A DNA stretch of 64,000 nt from Parvibaculaceae bacterium. GTDB lineage: Bacteria > Pseudomonadota > Alphaproteobacteria > Parvibaculales > Parvibaculaceae. Position 1 is the stretch's first letter. The number at the start of each line of letters is the position of its first letter. Under the pieces are notes generated by a model. The model was not told where the DNA came from, did not search any database, and worked only from the letters and a program-made list of their open reading frames with translations. Where the stretch lies: positions 2,232,066 to 2,296,065 of the forward strand of contig JAHBYJ010000001.1 of assembly GCA_019636015.1 (NCBI GenBank), in the 5' to 3' direction. A program made the position numbers and the translations under genes. Of the stretch, positions 1 through 8,863 are shown piece after piece.

Positions 1-841
1 AGGAGGGCATGACGATGGTCCGCGCAAGACGGAACGCTTCCCGCGCCGGCATGGCGCCAAGAAATTCGATCCGGACCTGCGAGGGCGCTTCGCGTGCCAT
101 CTGCTCGAAGCGGGCGCGATCGGGTCCTGCTCCTGCAATGCGGATATGGACCGGCCGCCCCATCATCGACGCTGCCTCGATCAGCGTGGAGACGCCCTTG
201 AGCATCCGCAACTCGCCGATGAACAGGAAATCGGCTGCAGACGCATAAGTCGCAACGGGCTCGAACTCCGGCTTCGATACGCCGTTATGAATGATCGCGG
301 CCTCGCCTTTCGGCGTTCCAATCTTGGCGAGATAGGCGTCGCGGCTGAATGCGGACTCAAAAATGACGCCATCCGTGCGCGCGCGCATCAGTCGCTCTGC
401 GCCGTGATAGAGCAGTCCCTCGAGGCTCGCACGGTCGTAATGCAGCGATCCGCCATGCGGCGTATAGACGCGAACGGTTCCGCGCGGCGCCGGCACGAGA
501 CGGGCGATCAGCCCGCCCTTGGCGCCATGACCGTGAATGACGTCGGGCTTGAGCCGCGCGACGAGTCCCGCTGCCTCGCGAATATTGGCGAGATCGCCAA
601 ACCCCGGCAAACGCGCCATGGCTGTCGTATGAAGGCCAAGCCCGCAATAATGCTCGAGTTCGGCGAGACGAGCGGCCGAAATGCCGTCCACCGGCGGCTC
701 GGCGCAGATCACGCCTGCCGCAATACCGGCCTCCTGCTGGCCCATGACGAGATCGCGCACATGACGGAACAGGCCGCCCATCGGCAGGCGCATGATATGC
801 AGTACGCGCCGCACGGCTACATCCCGTTGCGCCGCCGCCAT
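1..841 (-). CDS. Glycosyltransferase family 4 (partial, C-terminus outside window)
   Basis: Reading the minus strand from the ATG at 841 gives 280 uninterrupted codons to the window edge. The N-terminal half has a Rossmann-like start (residues 10-35), an IHGHGAKGG glycine-rich loop and YTPHGG. A second domain begins near FLFIGELRMLKG, the usual opening of the nucleotide-sugar-binding half of GT-B enzymes, followed by IRIAGAGPDR. This is the GT4 pattern, so it probably adds a sugar to a lipid-linked exopolysaccharide intermediate at the cytoplasmic face. The catalytic E-x7-E region lies beyond the edge. Its start codon overlaps the stop of the upstream export gene (TGATG), implying translational coupling. 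Donor and acceptor cannot be inferred. Confidence 0.85.
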   Translation of the reverse strand, partial: MAAAQRDVAVRRVLHIMRLPMGGLFRHVRDLVMGQQEAGIAAGVICAEPPVDGISAARLAELEHYCGLGLHTTAMARLPGFGDLANIREAAGLVARLKPDVIHGHGAKGGLIARLVPAPRGTVRVYTPHGGSLHYDRASLEGLLYHGAERLMRARTDGVIFESAFSRDAYLAKIGTPKGEAAIIHNGVSKPEFEPVATYASAADFLFIGELRMLKGVSTLIEAASMMGRPVHIRIAGAGPDRARFEQMAREAPSQVRIEFLGAMPAREAFRLARTIVMPS

Positions 842-1401
842 CAGAAATACCGCTCCCGAACGAGAACCGTATCGCCCGGCATCACGACGGCGGTGCTGTC
901 CACGCCAAGCTCAACGATCCGGTCTCCCTTGCTTCGGGTGATCGTCACGCGGTCGACATTTGCCCGGTAGGTGAACCCCCCGGCAATAGCCGCGGCGCTC
1001 TGCACCGTCATGCCGGCGACATAGGGATACTGGCCGGCATTCTTGACTTCGCCGAGGATGAAGAACGGCCGGAATTGCGTTACCTGGATGCTGACATTGG
1101 GATTGCGCAGCAGCTTCTCGCCAAGCTCGGCTTCAAGCGCGGCTGCAAACTCATCCGCCGTAAGACCCCGTGCGTGGATGGGCGGCAGCAGCGGCATTGA
1201 GACCGCACCGGTGCCGTCCACGGCATACTCGCCGCTGAGATCGGCCTGTCCGAACACTGTGATCCGCAATTTGTCGCCGCTATCCAGCAGGTAGCCGTCG
1301 CCCTCGCTCGGCGCCGGGCGTTCCGAGATCAGGCCCCGCTGCGCGCAGGACGCGGCAAGGATACCAGCCACGATCAAGATGAAGAGGGAACGGAGCTTCA
1401 T
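841..1401 (-). CDS. Polysaccharide export outer-membrane lipoprotein (Wza-type)
   Basis: 186 aa. I start at ATG 1401, preceded by GGAGA, rather than at longer in-frame starts, because this exposes a lipoprotein signal: MKLRS, a hydrophobic stretch, and lipobox LAASC with Cys19. The mature part has the polysaccharide export fold (YLLDSGDKLRITVFGQ, then ligand-binding beta-grasp segments FFILGEVKNAGQYPY and AGMTVQSAAAIAGG). It is shorter than E. coli Wza and lacks its long C-terminal helix region, as in many alphaproteobacterial members. Expected role: periplasmic/outer-membrane conduit for exopolysaccharide. The divergent neighbour is the Wzc-type kinase, which fits an export machine. Confidence 0.88.
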   Translation of the reverse strand: MKLRSLFILIVAGILAASCAQRGLISERPAPSEGDGYLLDSGDKLRITVFGQADLSGEYAVDGTGAVSMPLLPPIHARGLTADEFAAALEAELGEKLLRNPNVSIQVTQFRPFFILGEVKNAGQYPYVAGMTVQSAAAIAGGFTYRANVDRVTITRSKGDRIVELGVDSTAVVMPGDTVLVRERYF

Positions 1402-1443
1402 CGTCTCAATTCTCCGGACGAAAATACTTCGCTTCAAACTATG

Positions 1444-1466
1444 GCCAGAAGGGTTAATTTTCTGGC
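1444..1466. promoter_or_regulatory. Candidate operator dyad in the divergent EPS promoter region
   Basis: A perfect 7-bp inverted repeat (GCCAGAA, 9-nt spacer, TTCTGGC) lies 43-65 nt upstream of the export lipoprotein start, within the 231-bp gap between the divergent export and kinase genes. The position suits a regulator controlling both directions. No protein-binding family is recognised, so this is only a candidate. Confidence 0.3.
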
Positions 1467-1632
1467 AATGCCCGATCCCCGGCACATCCGGAGAAACCGC
1501 GTTTCGCGCGGATTTCCGCGCCATATCATCTTCTCGCGCGACTCCGTTAAGCCTTCCGTTACTTAAAAGCCTTCTACTGACGTTCGAGTTGTAGCGGTCT
1601 CGCTCCCCTTGGGCGACGCCGGGGCGGATGGC

Positions 1633-3849
1633 ATGAACGGTACCCAGTCAAATCCAGTTGTCGCTTTTGGCGATCGCCGCCGCGCGGCGCCGGACGAAAA
1701 TGCAATCGGGGATTTCTCTCCGTGGGAAGTGCTGCGCGGTATCTGGGCGCGCAAGCAGATCATCCTGCTCGCCTTCGCCGGTTTCATGACCCTCGCCGTA
1801 TTCTGGCTCATGACGGCAACGCCGACCTATACCGTCGAGGCGCGGGTACTGCTCTCTCCCCGCACGGGCGAGATCTCGACATTCGATGTCGAGAGCGCAC
1901 CGCTCCTTCCGGATAATGAAACGCTCAACAGCGAAATTCAGGTTATCACCTCGCGGCCCTTGATTGCGCGCCTGATCACCGACCTTGGCCTCGCGGCAAA
2001 TCCCGAATTCAACCCGGCACTTCGAGCACCGGGCTTCTTCGGCCGCATCGCGGTCGCATTCGGCTTGCGCGATGCAAGCCCGGCGACCGATATCGAAGTC
2101 GTAACCGATGTCGTTCTGTCGCGGCTTGAGGTCTATCAGAAGCTCAATTCCCGCGTGATCGCCCTGGTGTTCACCTCGGTCGACCCGCGCATGGCGGCGA
2201 TCGTCCCGAACCGCCTCGCCGAACTCTACATCGCCCAGCAGGTGGAACAACGAACCGGCGTGAACTCGGAAGCGACCCGATGGCTTGCCGAACAGATCGG
2301 CGAGCTGCGTATCAAGGTCGAGCAGTCCGAAGCTGCCGTCGAAGCCTTCCGGGCCGAGTCGGGCCTCTTCCTGACCAATGGTTCGACGCTGCCGCAGCAG
2401 CAGCTGACGGAACTCAATACTCAGCTCTCGCAAGCCGAAGCGGAGCGTGCCGTCGCGCAAGCAAAGCTCGGCAATGCCCGCAACCTGCTTGCCTCCGGCA
2501 ACGCGGTCAATACGGCTGCTGAGGTCCTGCAATCGCCGCTCATTCAGAACCTCCGGCAGAAGGAGGTCGAACTCCGCGCCCAGATCGCGCAAATGTCCGA
2601 GACCCTGCTGCCCACTCATCCGCGTATGCAGGAATCCCAGGCGAACCTTGCCGATCTCGAACGCGAGGTCGAAAAGGAAGTCCGCAAGATCATCGAGGCG
2701 CTGGAAAACGAGGCCCGTGTTGCAGGCGCGCGCGTCGAGTCGCTGCGCTCGAATCTGACGCGCCTTCAGCGTCGCATGGGCCAGCTCAATCAGGACGAGG
2801 TGAAGCTGCGCGCCCTTCAGCGGGATGCCGACACGAACCGCGTCCTGCTCGAATCCTTCCTGGCCCGCTATCAGCAGGCGAATGCCCGCGCCGAGGCCGA
2901 CACGCAGGCTTCGAACGCGCGCATCGTCTCCCGCGCGCAGCAGCCGACAGCGCCCACCTTCCCGCGCACGGGCCCGGCGCTGGGCTTCGCTGCCATCGCG
3001 AGCCTCATTTTCGCTTTCTGCGTGGCCTTCCTGATCGAGGTCTTTCAGCGGGGCTTCCGCACTGGCGACCAGATCGAGCGCAGCACCGGCATGCCTTTTC
3101 TCGGCCTCGTTCCGGAGGTCCATCGGGGCAAGTCCCGGCCGCAACCGGCTGGTGAAATCGTGCATGATCCCGCGGGCATCTATGCAGAGAGCATCCGTAC
3201 GCTTCAGGGGCATGTGCTTCTCGCCAGGGTCGGCGACCGCCGGGCGCGAACCGTCCTCGTCACTTCATCCGTTTCAGGCGAAGGCAAGACAACCACCGTG
3301 GCAAGTCTTGCCCGTGCCTTCGCCATGGGCGGGTTCCGCGCTGTGATCGTCGATGCCGACATGCATATGCCGGCAATCCCGGATGTGCTCGGTATGAGCC
3401 GTCAGCCCGGCCTGGCGGATCTGCTGATGGGCCGTGCCGCATTTCATCACGTTATCCGGAAGGACCCGGCAAGCCAGGTTCATGTCATCCAGGCCGGAAC
3501 GCCGATCTCGAATCCGACGGCCGCGCTTGCTTCCTCGCAGATGCAATGGGTGCTTACAGCACTTCAACAGACCTACGATTATGTGATCATCGACTCGCCG
3601 GCGGCTCTTGCGGCGGCGGATGCACAAGTGCTCGCAAAGCTCGCCGATGTCACCGTGCTGGCCGTGAAATGGTCGTACACGGACCGGAAAACCGTCGCCC
3701 GTGCCCTGAAGCTTCTGGCCGCCGCCAGCAGCCGCCGCGTCGGCCTGCTGCTGACCCAGGTCGACCTGCAGCGTTACCGGCGCTACAGCGCAGAGCCGCT
3801 CGAGGAGTATCCGGTACGGGCACCGCGCCGCGCTACCGCGGCGCGCTAA
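1633..3849 (+). CDS. Exopolysaccharide co-polymerase with tyrosine autokinase domain (Wzc/ExoP-type)
   Basis: 738 aa from ATG 1633; a TTG at 1609 would add 8 residues. A Wzz-type N-terminal domain sits between two membrane helices (first about residues 44-64, second near 455-475 within LGFAAIASLIFAF). Between them is a long periplasmic coiled coil rich in Glu/Gln/Arg. The C-terminal third is a BY-kinase: Walker A SVSGEGKTT with Lys552, Walker A-prime AVIVDADMH with Asp574/576, Walker B YDYVIIDSP. The tail carries several tyrosines (YRRYSAEPLEEY) as likely autophosphorylation sites. It should control chain length and export of the polysaccharide together with the divergent Wza-type lipoprotein. 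Fused kinase and Wzz domains are the common proteobacterial arrangement. Confidence 0.93.
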   Translation: MNGTQSNPVVAFGDRRRAAPDENAIGDFSPWEVLRGIWARKQIILLAFAGFMTLAVFWLMTATPTYTVEARVLLSPRTGEISTFDVESAPLLPDNETLNSEIQVITSRPLIARLITDLGLAANPEFNPALRAPGFFGRIAVAFGLRDASPATDIEVVTDVVLSRLEVYQKLNSRVIALVFTSVDPRMAAIVPNRLAELYIAQQVEQRTGVNSEATRWLAEQIGELRIKVEQSEAAVEAFRAESGLFLTNGSTLPQQQLTELNTQLSQAEAERAVAQAKLGNARNLLASGNAVNTAAEVLQSPLIQNLRQKEVELRAQIAQMSETLLPTHPRMQESQANLADLEREVEKEVRKIIEALENEARVAGARVESLRSNLTRLQRRMGQLNQDEVKLRALQRDADTNRVLLESFLARYQQANARAEADTQASNARIVSRAQQPTAPTFPRTGPALGFAAIASLIFAFCVAFLIEVFQRGFRTGDQIERSTGMPFLGLVPEVHRGKSRPQPAGEIVHDPAGIYAESIRTLQGHVLLARVGDRRARTVLVTSSVSGEGKTTTVASLARAFAMGGFRAVIVDADMHMPAIPDVLGMSRQPGLADLLMGRAAFHHVIRKDPASQVHVIQAGTPISNPTAALASSQMQWVLTALQQTYDYVIIDSPAALAAADAQVLAKLADVTVLAVKWSYTDRKTVARALKLLAAASSRRVGLLLTQVDLQRYRRYSAEPLEEYPVRAPRRATAAR

Positions 3850-3858
3850 GCCCGCAGG

Positions 3859-4767
3859 TCAGTTCGCAACCACCGCGCTCTCTCCACGCCCGAAAATGGC
3901 AAGCGCCTTCTGCCGTCCGCCAACAATACGCTTTACGGCGTCGTAGACGGGCCGCAGCATGTTGTAAGCGGCCACCTTCACGTCATCCCAGAGCGGCTTG
4001 GCGCCGGCTTCACCTTGCGGCAGACCGAGCTTCCGCATCATCGCATTGATGTAGGAGAGCTTCACGAGCCGCTCCGTCTCTTCCGTATGCCAAGTGATCG
4101 AGAATGACACCGACACCTCGTCCCCGTTCTGCACCCAATGGGGAGCGAAGATCGGCACGAAAATACCTTCGCCAGGCTCGATATGCTGATGCATGGCCTT
4201 CGCTTCGAAGCCATCTTCATAAGGCAGGTTGCGGTGCTTGCCCGGATAGAGTTCAGAATTTTCCGCGCTGACGATGTCGCGATCTGCCGGATCGAACAGC
4301 GACATGCGCTTGTTCCCACGCACCTGAAGCAGAAAGTTGAGCTCCGGGTCCGAATGGAACGGCGTCACATTGCCCGGCGATGTTACAAAGATGAAGGCTT
4401 GCCGCTGACGCGCGCCGCCCATCAGACCGCCCGTTTGTTCCGCCACCTGATCGAGACAGGCATCTAGCAACGCCTTGTATTCCGGATCGCTCTCGACATT
4501 CTTGAGCACCATCCAGGACTTCGCTTGTTCGATGCGGCGCACTGTCTCTTCCGGCGTCATGCCGTTTGAGGGTGTGAGGTTCGGATCCTGATGCGGAGCA
4601 ACCGGTCCGTTGAACTCCACGCCGTCGGCGGGAAGCGAAGCTGCGAGCTGCGCCAGCCGGTCAAGCTGGAACAGTGGATGTCCATCGAGCCGGTGCGCGA
4701 CGCGGAAGCTCTCCTTCGGCATGGTTTCCGTCACGCTGCCGGGGGTTACATCAATCAGTCTGTTCAT
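3859..4767 (-). CDS. Cupin-like (JmjC-type) HxD protein in EPS cluster
   Basis: 302 aa. Start ATG 4767 is preceded by AAGGAG and overlaps the end of the upstream acyltransferase by 17 nt, so the two are co-translated. The core resembles the cupin-8/JmjC fold of Fe(II)/2-oxoglutarate oxygenases: TPFHSDPELNF gives His138-x-Asp140 and GIFVPIFAPHW gives the distal His210, the expected metal triad. RGNKRMSLFDP follows the HxD as in hydroxylases of this group. It may hydroxylate a sugar, lipid or protein linked to the exopolysaccharide pathway, but neither substrate nor activity can be read from the sequence. A non-catalytic cupin is possible. Confidence 0.75.
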   Translation of the reverse strand: MNRLIDVTPGSVTETMPKESFRVAHRLDGHPLFQLDRLAQLAASLPADGVEFNGPVAPHQDPNLTPSNGMTPEETVRRIEQAKSWMVLKNVESDPEYKALLDACLDQVAEQTGGLMGGARQRQAFIFVTSPGNVTPFHSDPELNFLLQVRGNKRMSLFDPADRDIVSAENSELYPGKHRNLPYEDGFEAKAMHQHIEPGEGIFVPIFAPHWVQNGDEVSVSFSITWHTEETERLVKLSYINAMMRKLGLPQGEAGAKPLWDDVKVAAYNMLRPVYDAVKRIVGGRQKALAIFGRGESAVVAN

Positions 4768-6040
4768 TTTCCATCTCCTTGCGGAACGCATGGTAGTGCT
4801 TGCGCAGACGCGCGCGGATTTTCTCGGCAAGTTTCGTGGCGCGGGCGACATAGCGCGCGGCGAATGCGCCGAAAGCGGACGAGCCGGCAACGACGACGCT
4901 GCGCATTTCGCGTCGTTCACCCCAGATATGGTCAATCATGGGATGGCCGGGGACAGCACATGAATCTGCCCAGGCCGTGCGCTCGTCGCGCAATACCTCG
5001 CCGATCAGCTTGAGCATCAAGAGCGTGCCGGGAGAGAAGCGCGACCGGGTTTCGTCAAAAGCGATCTTGAAGGTGTAGAGCCCGCTTCCTGCGCGGAAAC
5101 TCGACAACATGGCAATGGGGTTGCCGTCGAGCGTGAGCTCGGTGCAATGCAGCTTGCCTTGCGCCTGCGCTCCCCGGCACAGCTTTTCGAAAAAGGCGCG
5201 CTGCTCGCGGTCGGCCTTGAGCGCCGTGCCGCGCTTGCCCTTCCAGCCGGCCGCCTCGAGCGTCAGAAAGCGCTTGAGCCAACCCTCGACATCGGCGCCG
5301 TCATGCACAGCGAAGCGGAGTTCTCCCTCTTCGGACAGGCGATTCCAGAGCCGGTTGAACTCCTTGCGCTTCTTCTTGCGGATATGGGTCACAAGATAGT
5401 CTTCCTCCGCAAGACTGGATTGGAGGAAAGCGCGCGCATGGCGGTCCGTCTCCTCTATCCGGCGCGCCTGCTGCGTGCCGACATCCGCCAGCGCATCTGC
5501 GAAAGCGCTATCCGCGACGAACATCGGAAATTCGATAGCCGCAGCGCCCGAATGATCGGCAAGCGCTAGGAATCGGCGCAGCGCCTGCCTCTCATGTCCG
5601 CGCTTCAGCACCGGTGTGCAAACATAGCTATGGAGATGATACCAGACGCGCCACACGGGTAGCGGCAGCCCAAAGCGTCCCCGGGAAACGTGATAGGGCA
5701 CCGCGCCGATCAGCTCGCGATCGCCCCTCTCGCTCGCATCGCTCCAGAGCAAGGCCAGGCGCACTCCGGACCCGCCTCGCAAGTGCTCCATCGCAGCCGC
5801 GAGCGCATAATAGTCGTATTGGCTGTTCGTATCCGACGAGCTCGCGGCCAATGCCTCGATCTCGACACGGTACGGCGTCAGAGCATCGGCGCTCTCGAGA
5901 ATGACGACGTCGGCGCTCGGCGGCCGGTCGCGCAGGAAGCGCGCAGCATGCGAGAGCACCTCCACCGTTGGTGCAGCGTCACCTGCCCGGACACCTTTTG
6001 ACGGGACGAAACTGAAAAGCGGCCGGCGGATATCAGTCAT
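4751..6040 (-). CDS. BioF2-like / FemAB-like GNAT acyltransferase (first copy)
   Basis: 429 aa. The central to C-terminal part matches the BioF2-like acetyltransferase pattern (double GNAT fold related to FemAB and CelD): a basic segment HIRKKKRKEFNRLWNRL, then FLTLEAAGWKGKRGTAL, then LTLDGNPIAMLSSFRAGSGLYTFKIAFDE and FSPGTLLMLKLIGEVL. Family members in polysaccharide loci are thought to acylate sugars or transfer aminoacyl groups. It lies between the flippase and the cupin-like gene on the same strand, overlapping the latter by 17 nt. A second, divergent relative lies at 7448-8719. The acyl donor is unknown. Confidence 0.8.
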   Translation of the reverse strand: MTDIRRPLFSFVPSKGVRAGDAAPTVEVLSHAARFLRDRPPSADVVILESADALTPYRVEIEALAASSSDTNSQYDYYALAAAMEHLRGGSGVRLALLWSDASERGDRELIGAVPYHVSRGRFGLPLPVWRVWYHLHSYVCTPVLKRGHERQALRRFLALADHSGAAAIEFPMFVADSAFADALADVGTQQARRIEETDRHARAFLQSSLAEEDYLVTHIRKKKRKEFNRLWNRLSEEGELRFAVHDGADVEGWLKRFLTLEAAGWKGKRGTALKADREQRAFFEKLCRGAQAQGKLHCTELTLDGNPIAMLSSFRAGSGLYTFKIAFDETRSRFSPGTLLMLKLIGEVLRDERTAWADSCAVPGHPMIDHIWGERREMRSVVVAGSSAFGAFAARYVARATKLAEKIRARLRKHYHAFRKEMENEQTD

Positions 6041-6056
6041 GAAGCATGTCTTTCAC

Positions 6057-7442
6057 TCAAGCGGCGGACGGCGCTGGCGCACGCGTTCCGGTAATGATGA
6101 ATGCCGTGATGCCCAGCCTGCGCCGCACGACGAGAGCAAGTACAAGCGTCGAAATGAGCACGGAAATCGCCGTGGCTGCTGCGGCGCCCGTCGCGCCCCA
6201 GAGCGGAATGAATCCGAGGTTGAGCCCGACATTGCCGAGCGCTGCGGCGCCGTAGACGGCGGCGACGATGTTCTGGTTGCCGGTCATGTTGAGGAGATAT
6301 TCGGTCGGCCCCGTCGCTGCGCGCATGAGAAATCCGAGCATGAGCAGAACGAGCATGGGATAGCCCGCGTCAAACCCTTCGCCGAATAGCCCGAGTACGA
6401 ACTGGCCGGCAACGAGCAGCACCGCACCGGCAGCGAGCGTCGGCCAGAACATCGCGTGAATGACGCCACGCACAAAGCGCTGCAACTCGCTGTGCTTGCC
6501 CGCACCATGCAGCTCTGCGAACTTCGGCACGGCAAGCGCGTTGAGCGAGAAGAAGATGAAGGCCATGAGGTTGGCAATCCGCGTCGCCGCGAAATAGACG
6601 CCGACTTCATCCGGATCCACGAAATAGCCGAGCAGCACGATGTCGGTATTCGTCATCAGGAGGTAGAGCCCTTCGACGAGCACCAGCGGCACGGACGCGC
6701 CGATCCAGTACTTGGCATGATAGACCGGCCTTGCCTTCGGCATGGTGCGGCTGGTGCGCCAGATGAAATAAAGTCTCTGGCCGAGCATCGTCGCAGCGGA
6801 GGCCGCCAAAGCGCCAAGCGCGACCTGAAGCCCTGTCGCACCGCCCGTGAAATAAAGAATTCCGCCGGCCGCGCCGACGATCAGCAGGGGACGAACGATA
6901 TAGGGCGGAACATAGGCGAGGTTCACCCAGCCGAAGGCCCGCGCCGCGCCTTCCTGCCAATCCGTTACCGCAAAGGCCGGTACGCAGAGAAGCCCGATCG
7001 CCAGCGGCAGCACATAATGGCTTTCAATGTGGTCGTTAAAGGTCCAAAGCAGCAGCAGCCCTGCGCACGCAGTACTCGCGCTCACGGCCAGCACCACACC
7101 GAATGAAGTGCGGAGAAATCCAGCAAGCCGCGCCCAGCGCTCCTTGGCCCTGTATTCGGGAACGAAGCGCAGGACCGACGTCCCGAAACCCATCGGCACG
7201 ATGATGCCGAGCACGATCACCCAGACCCAGACATAGGAGTAGATGCCGTATTCGAAAGCTCCCATCCACCGGGCAAGCAAGACCTGGCTGAGCAACGCAA
7301 TAGCGGCCCCCGCGACGCGAATGCCCATGACGAATGCCGCCCCGCGAACCACGCCGCCCAAATGCCCGTCCTGGAGCCTGGCGAGCAGCGGCGCTGCTGC
7401 CCGCTTCAGCGGCGGCGGCAGAGGGACGGAAATCATGGACAT
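6057..7442 (-). CDS. Oligosaccharide flippase (Wzx/MATE-like, MVF superfamily)
   Basis: 461 aa from ATG 7442; an ATG two codons later is equally possible. About 12-14 hydrophobic segments can be seen, beginning GGVVRGAAFVMGIRVAGAA and ending ATAISVLISTLVLALVV, as in polysaccharide-transport flippases. Conserved-looking features include LARWMGAFEYGIYSYVW near the N-terminus and TNTDIVLLGYFVDPDEVGVY in the middle. It should translocate the undecaprenyl-linked repeat unit across the inner membrane. It starts 5 nt after the second acyltransferase gene stops and is followed by the first, so flippase and modifying enzymes appear co-expressed. Confidence 0.88.
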   Translation of the reverse strand: MSMISVPLPPPLKRAAAPLLARLQDGHLGGVVRGAAFVMGIRVAGAAIALLSQVLLARWMGAFEYGIYSYVWVWVIVLGIIVPMGFGTSVLRFVPEYRAKERWARLAGFLRTSFGVVLAVSASTACAGLLLLWTFNDHIESHYVLPLAIGLLCVPAFAVTDWQEGAARAFGWVNLAYVPPYIVRPLLIVGAAGGILYFTGGATGLQVALGALAASAATMLGQRLYFIWRTSRTMPKARPVYHAKYWIGASVPLVLVEGLYLLMTNTDIVLLGYFVDPDEVGVYFAATRIANLMAFIFFSLNALAVPKFAELHGAGKHSELQRFVRGVIHAMFWPTLAAGAVLLVAGQFVLGLFGEGFDAGYPMLVLLMLGFLMRAATGPTEYLLNMTGNQNIVAAVYGAAALGNVGLNLGFIPLWGATGAAAATAISVLISTLVLALVVRRRLGITAFIITGTRAPAPSAA

Positions 7443-7447
7443 GTCTT

Positions 7448-8719
7448 TCAGGCCCTGGCGGAACGGAACGCGGCGATTCCGCCGGCGGCAGCACGCAGCC
7501 GGGTGAATCCCTGCCAAAGTACCGGCGTCTGCTTGACGAAGCGTTTAATCTGGAGGAGCGCGATGCGCGGCCCTATGCCGGCCCAGCCTGCGAGCGTACT
7601 GGGCTCGAAATAGTCATAGAGCGGCACTTCCACTTCGCACCAGCAATCCTTGTAGGATTCGTCGCCGATGGTGAAGTCGAATACCTGGTGACCCGTGCCC
7701 GCTGCATGCTCCATCAATTCCATGAGATGGATCACGCCGGGACCGAAGCGTGCGGCTTCCGCGTGCTCGTCATAGCTTGCCAAAACGTAAAAATAGCTAC
7801 CGGCCATGCTGAGGCCGCAGCTCGCAGCCGCGATCTCGCCGCCCACCGAAAGATGGCTGACATGGAGAAGCTCCGATGCCTCGTCCGAACCCGCAAGTTC
7901 ACGATAGAAGTCGAGATGGCCGGGCTTCTCGAAAATGTTGGCCACGCCCATCCTCGCGAAGGCGACCGACTTCTGAGCCACCAGCGTCTCGAGCGTCGCA
8001 AGCCGCTCTTCCGCGGTCGACGGGACGACAAAATTCACTTCGCCGAGTTCTTCGACCTTGCGCCGCTTTTGGCGGTCGCGCTTCTTGCTTCCGGACGAAC
8101 GCTTCTCCGAATAGTAGGCGCTCCAATCGGCGTTGATCTTCGTGAGGTGGGCCGACGAGGCATGCCGGCGCATCGAGCCCAGCGCCATGAATGGATTGGC
8201 CTGCCCGCCGATACGCTCCGGCATCCGGCTCAAGGTCACGATCTGGTGCGAGGGCAACATCTCCCGGATCGTTTCCCAAAGCGCCGGGAACTGGCTGGCG
8301 GTTACATGGCGGCACAGATCCTTGGCCAGCAGCGGGCCCTGATAGTCGCAAAGCCCCTCGCCCAGCCAGACGAGCGTATTGATGACGACACCTTGCGCAA
8401 TGCCGAGGGGAAGGATGAAGAGCGCGCCGCCCTCGCTGTCCCATCCGACGACAATGGCCGGTTTGACACGCTGCGCCGTCCCGATATGGCGCTGCCATGC
8501 CGAAAGCCAGGTGAAACTCTGAAACGGGGTCGCATCGCCCTCTCGCTCCAGCGCCTGCCAGACCGCCTTCAGCGGCTCGATATCATCGTGCAAAGACAGG
8601 AGAATCTCGGGCTTTGCAGCTCCGGAAATCGCGGAAATCCCTGTCTTTTTGCTCTCCGCCTGCGCGAACGGCGCATTGGGTCCGGTAAACGTCTCGAACG
8701 TCGTTGTCAGCGGCGTCAT
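7448..8719 (-). CDS. BioF2-like / CelD-type GNAT acyltransferase (second copy)
   Basis: 423 aa from ATG 8719 with a purine-rich AAGGCGAGG upstream. The domain order matches the CelD/BcsL-like acetyltransferases: an N-terminal GNAT half (FQSFTWLSAWQRHIG, a motif typical of this family), then SEKRSSGSKKRDRQKRRKV, and a C-terminal half with LLHVSHLSVGGEIAAASCG and YDEHAEAARFGPGVIHLMELM. VFDFTIGDESYKDCW is the characteristic late motif. It heads the flippase-acyltransferase-cupin operon on this strand. Likely role: acyl or aminoacyl decoration of the polysaccharide. It differs clearly from the 4751-6040 paralogue, so a different substrate is likely. Confidence 0.8.
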   Translation of the reverse strand: MTPLTTTFETFTGPNAPFAQAESKKTGISAISGAAKPEILLSLHDDIEPLKAVWQALEREGDATPFQSFTWLSAWQRHIGTAQRVKPAIVVGWDSEGGALFILPLGIAQGVVINTLVWLGEGLCDYQGPLLAKDLCRHVTASQFPALWETIREMLPSHQIVTLSRMPERIGGQANPFMALGSMRRHASSAHLTKINADWSAYYSEKRSSGSKKRDRQKRRKVEELGEVNFVVPSTAEERLATLETLVAQKSVAFARMGVANIFEKPGHLDFYRELAGSDEASELLHVSHLSVGGEIAAASCGLSMAGSYFYVLASYDEHAEAARFGPGVIHLMELMEHAAGTGHQVFDFTIGDESYKDCWCEVEVPLYDYFEPSTLAGWAGIGPRIALLQIKRFVKQTPVLWQGFTRLRAAAGGIAAFRSARA

Positions 8720-8863
8720 GGGGGCCTCGCCTTGCTGTAGTCTTGTGCCGACAAGGCGCGGGCGATCGGTTCCCGATTCTGGACGCGTCCTGTCTTCTGG
8801 AGGCTGAGTTGCAAGGCGCGTGCAAGTTGCCGGGCGTTAACTTTTGTCCGTCAGAATGGGCCC

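Noticed and set aside
1648..3213. 521-codon open frame on the minus strand opposite the Wzc-type kinase
   Set aside because: The plus-strand kinase has all expected motifs; the antisense frame reflects high GC at third positions.
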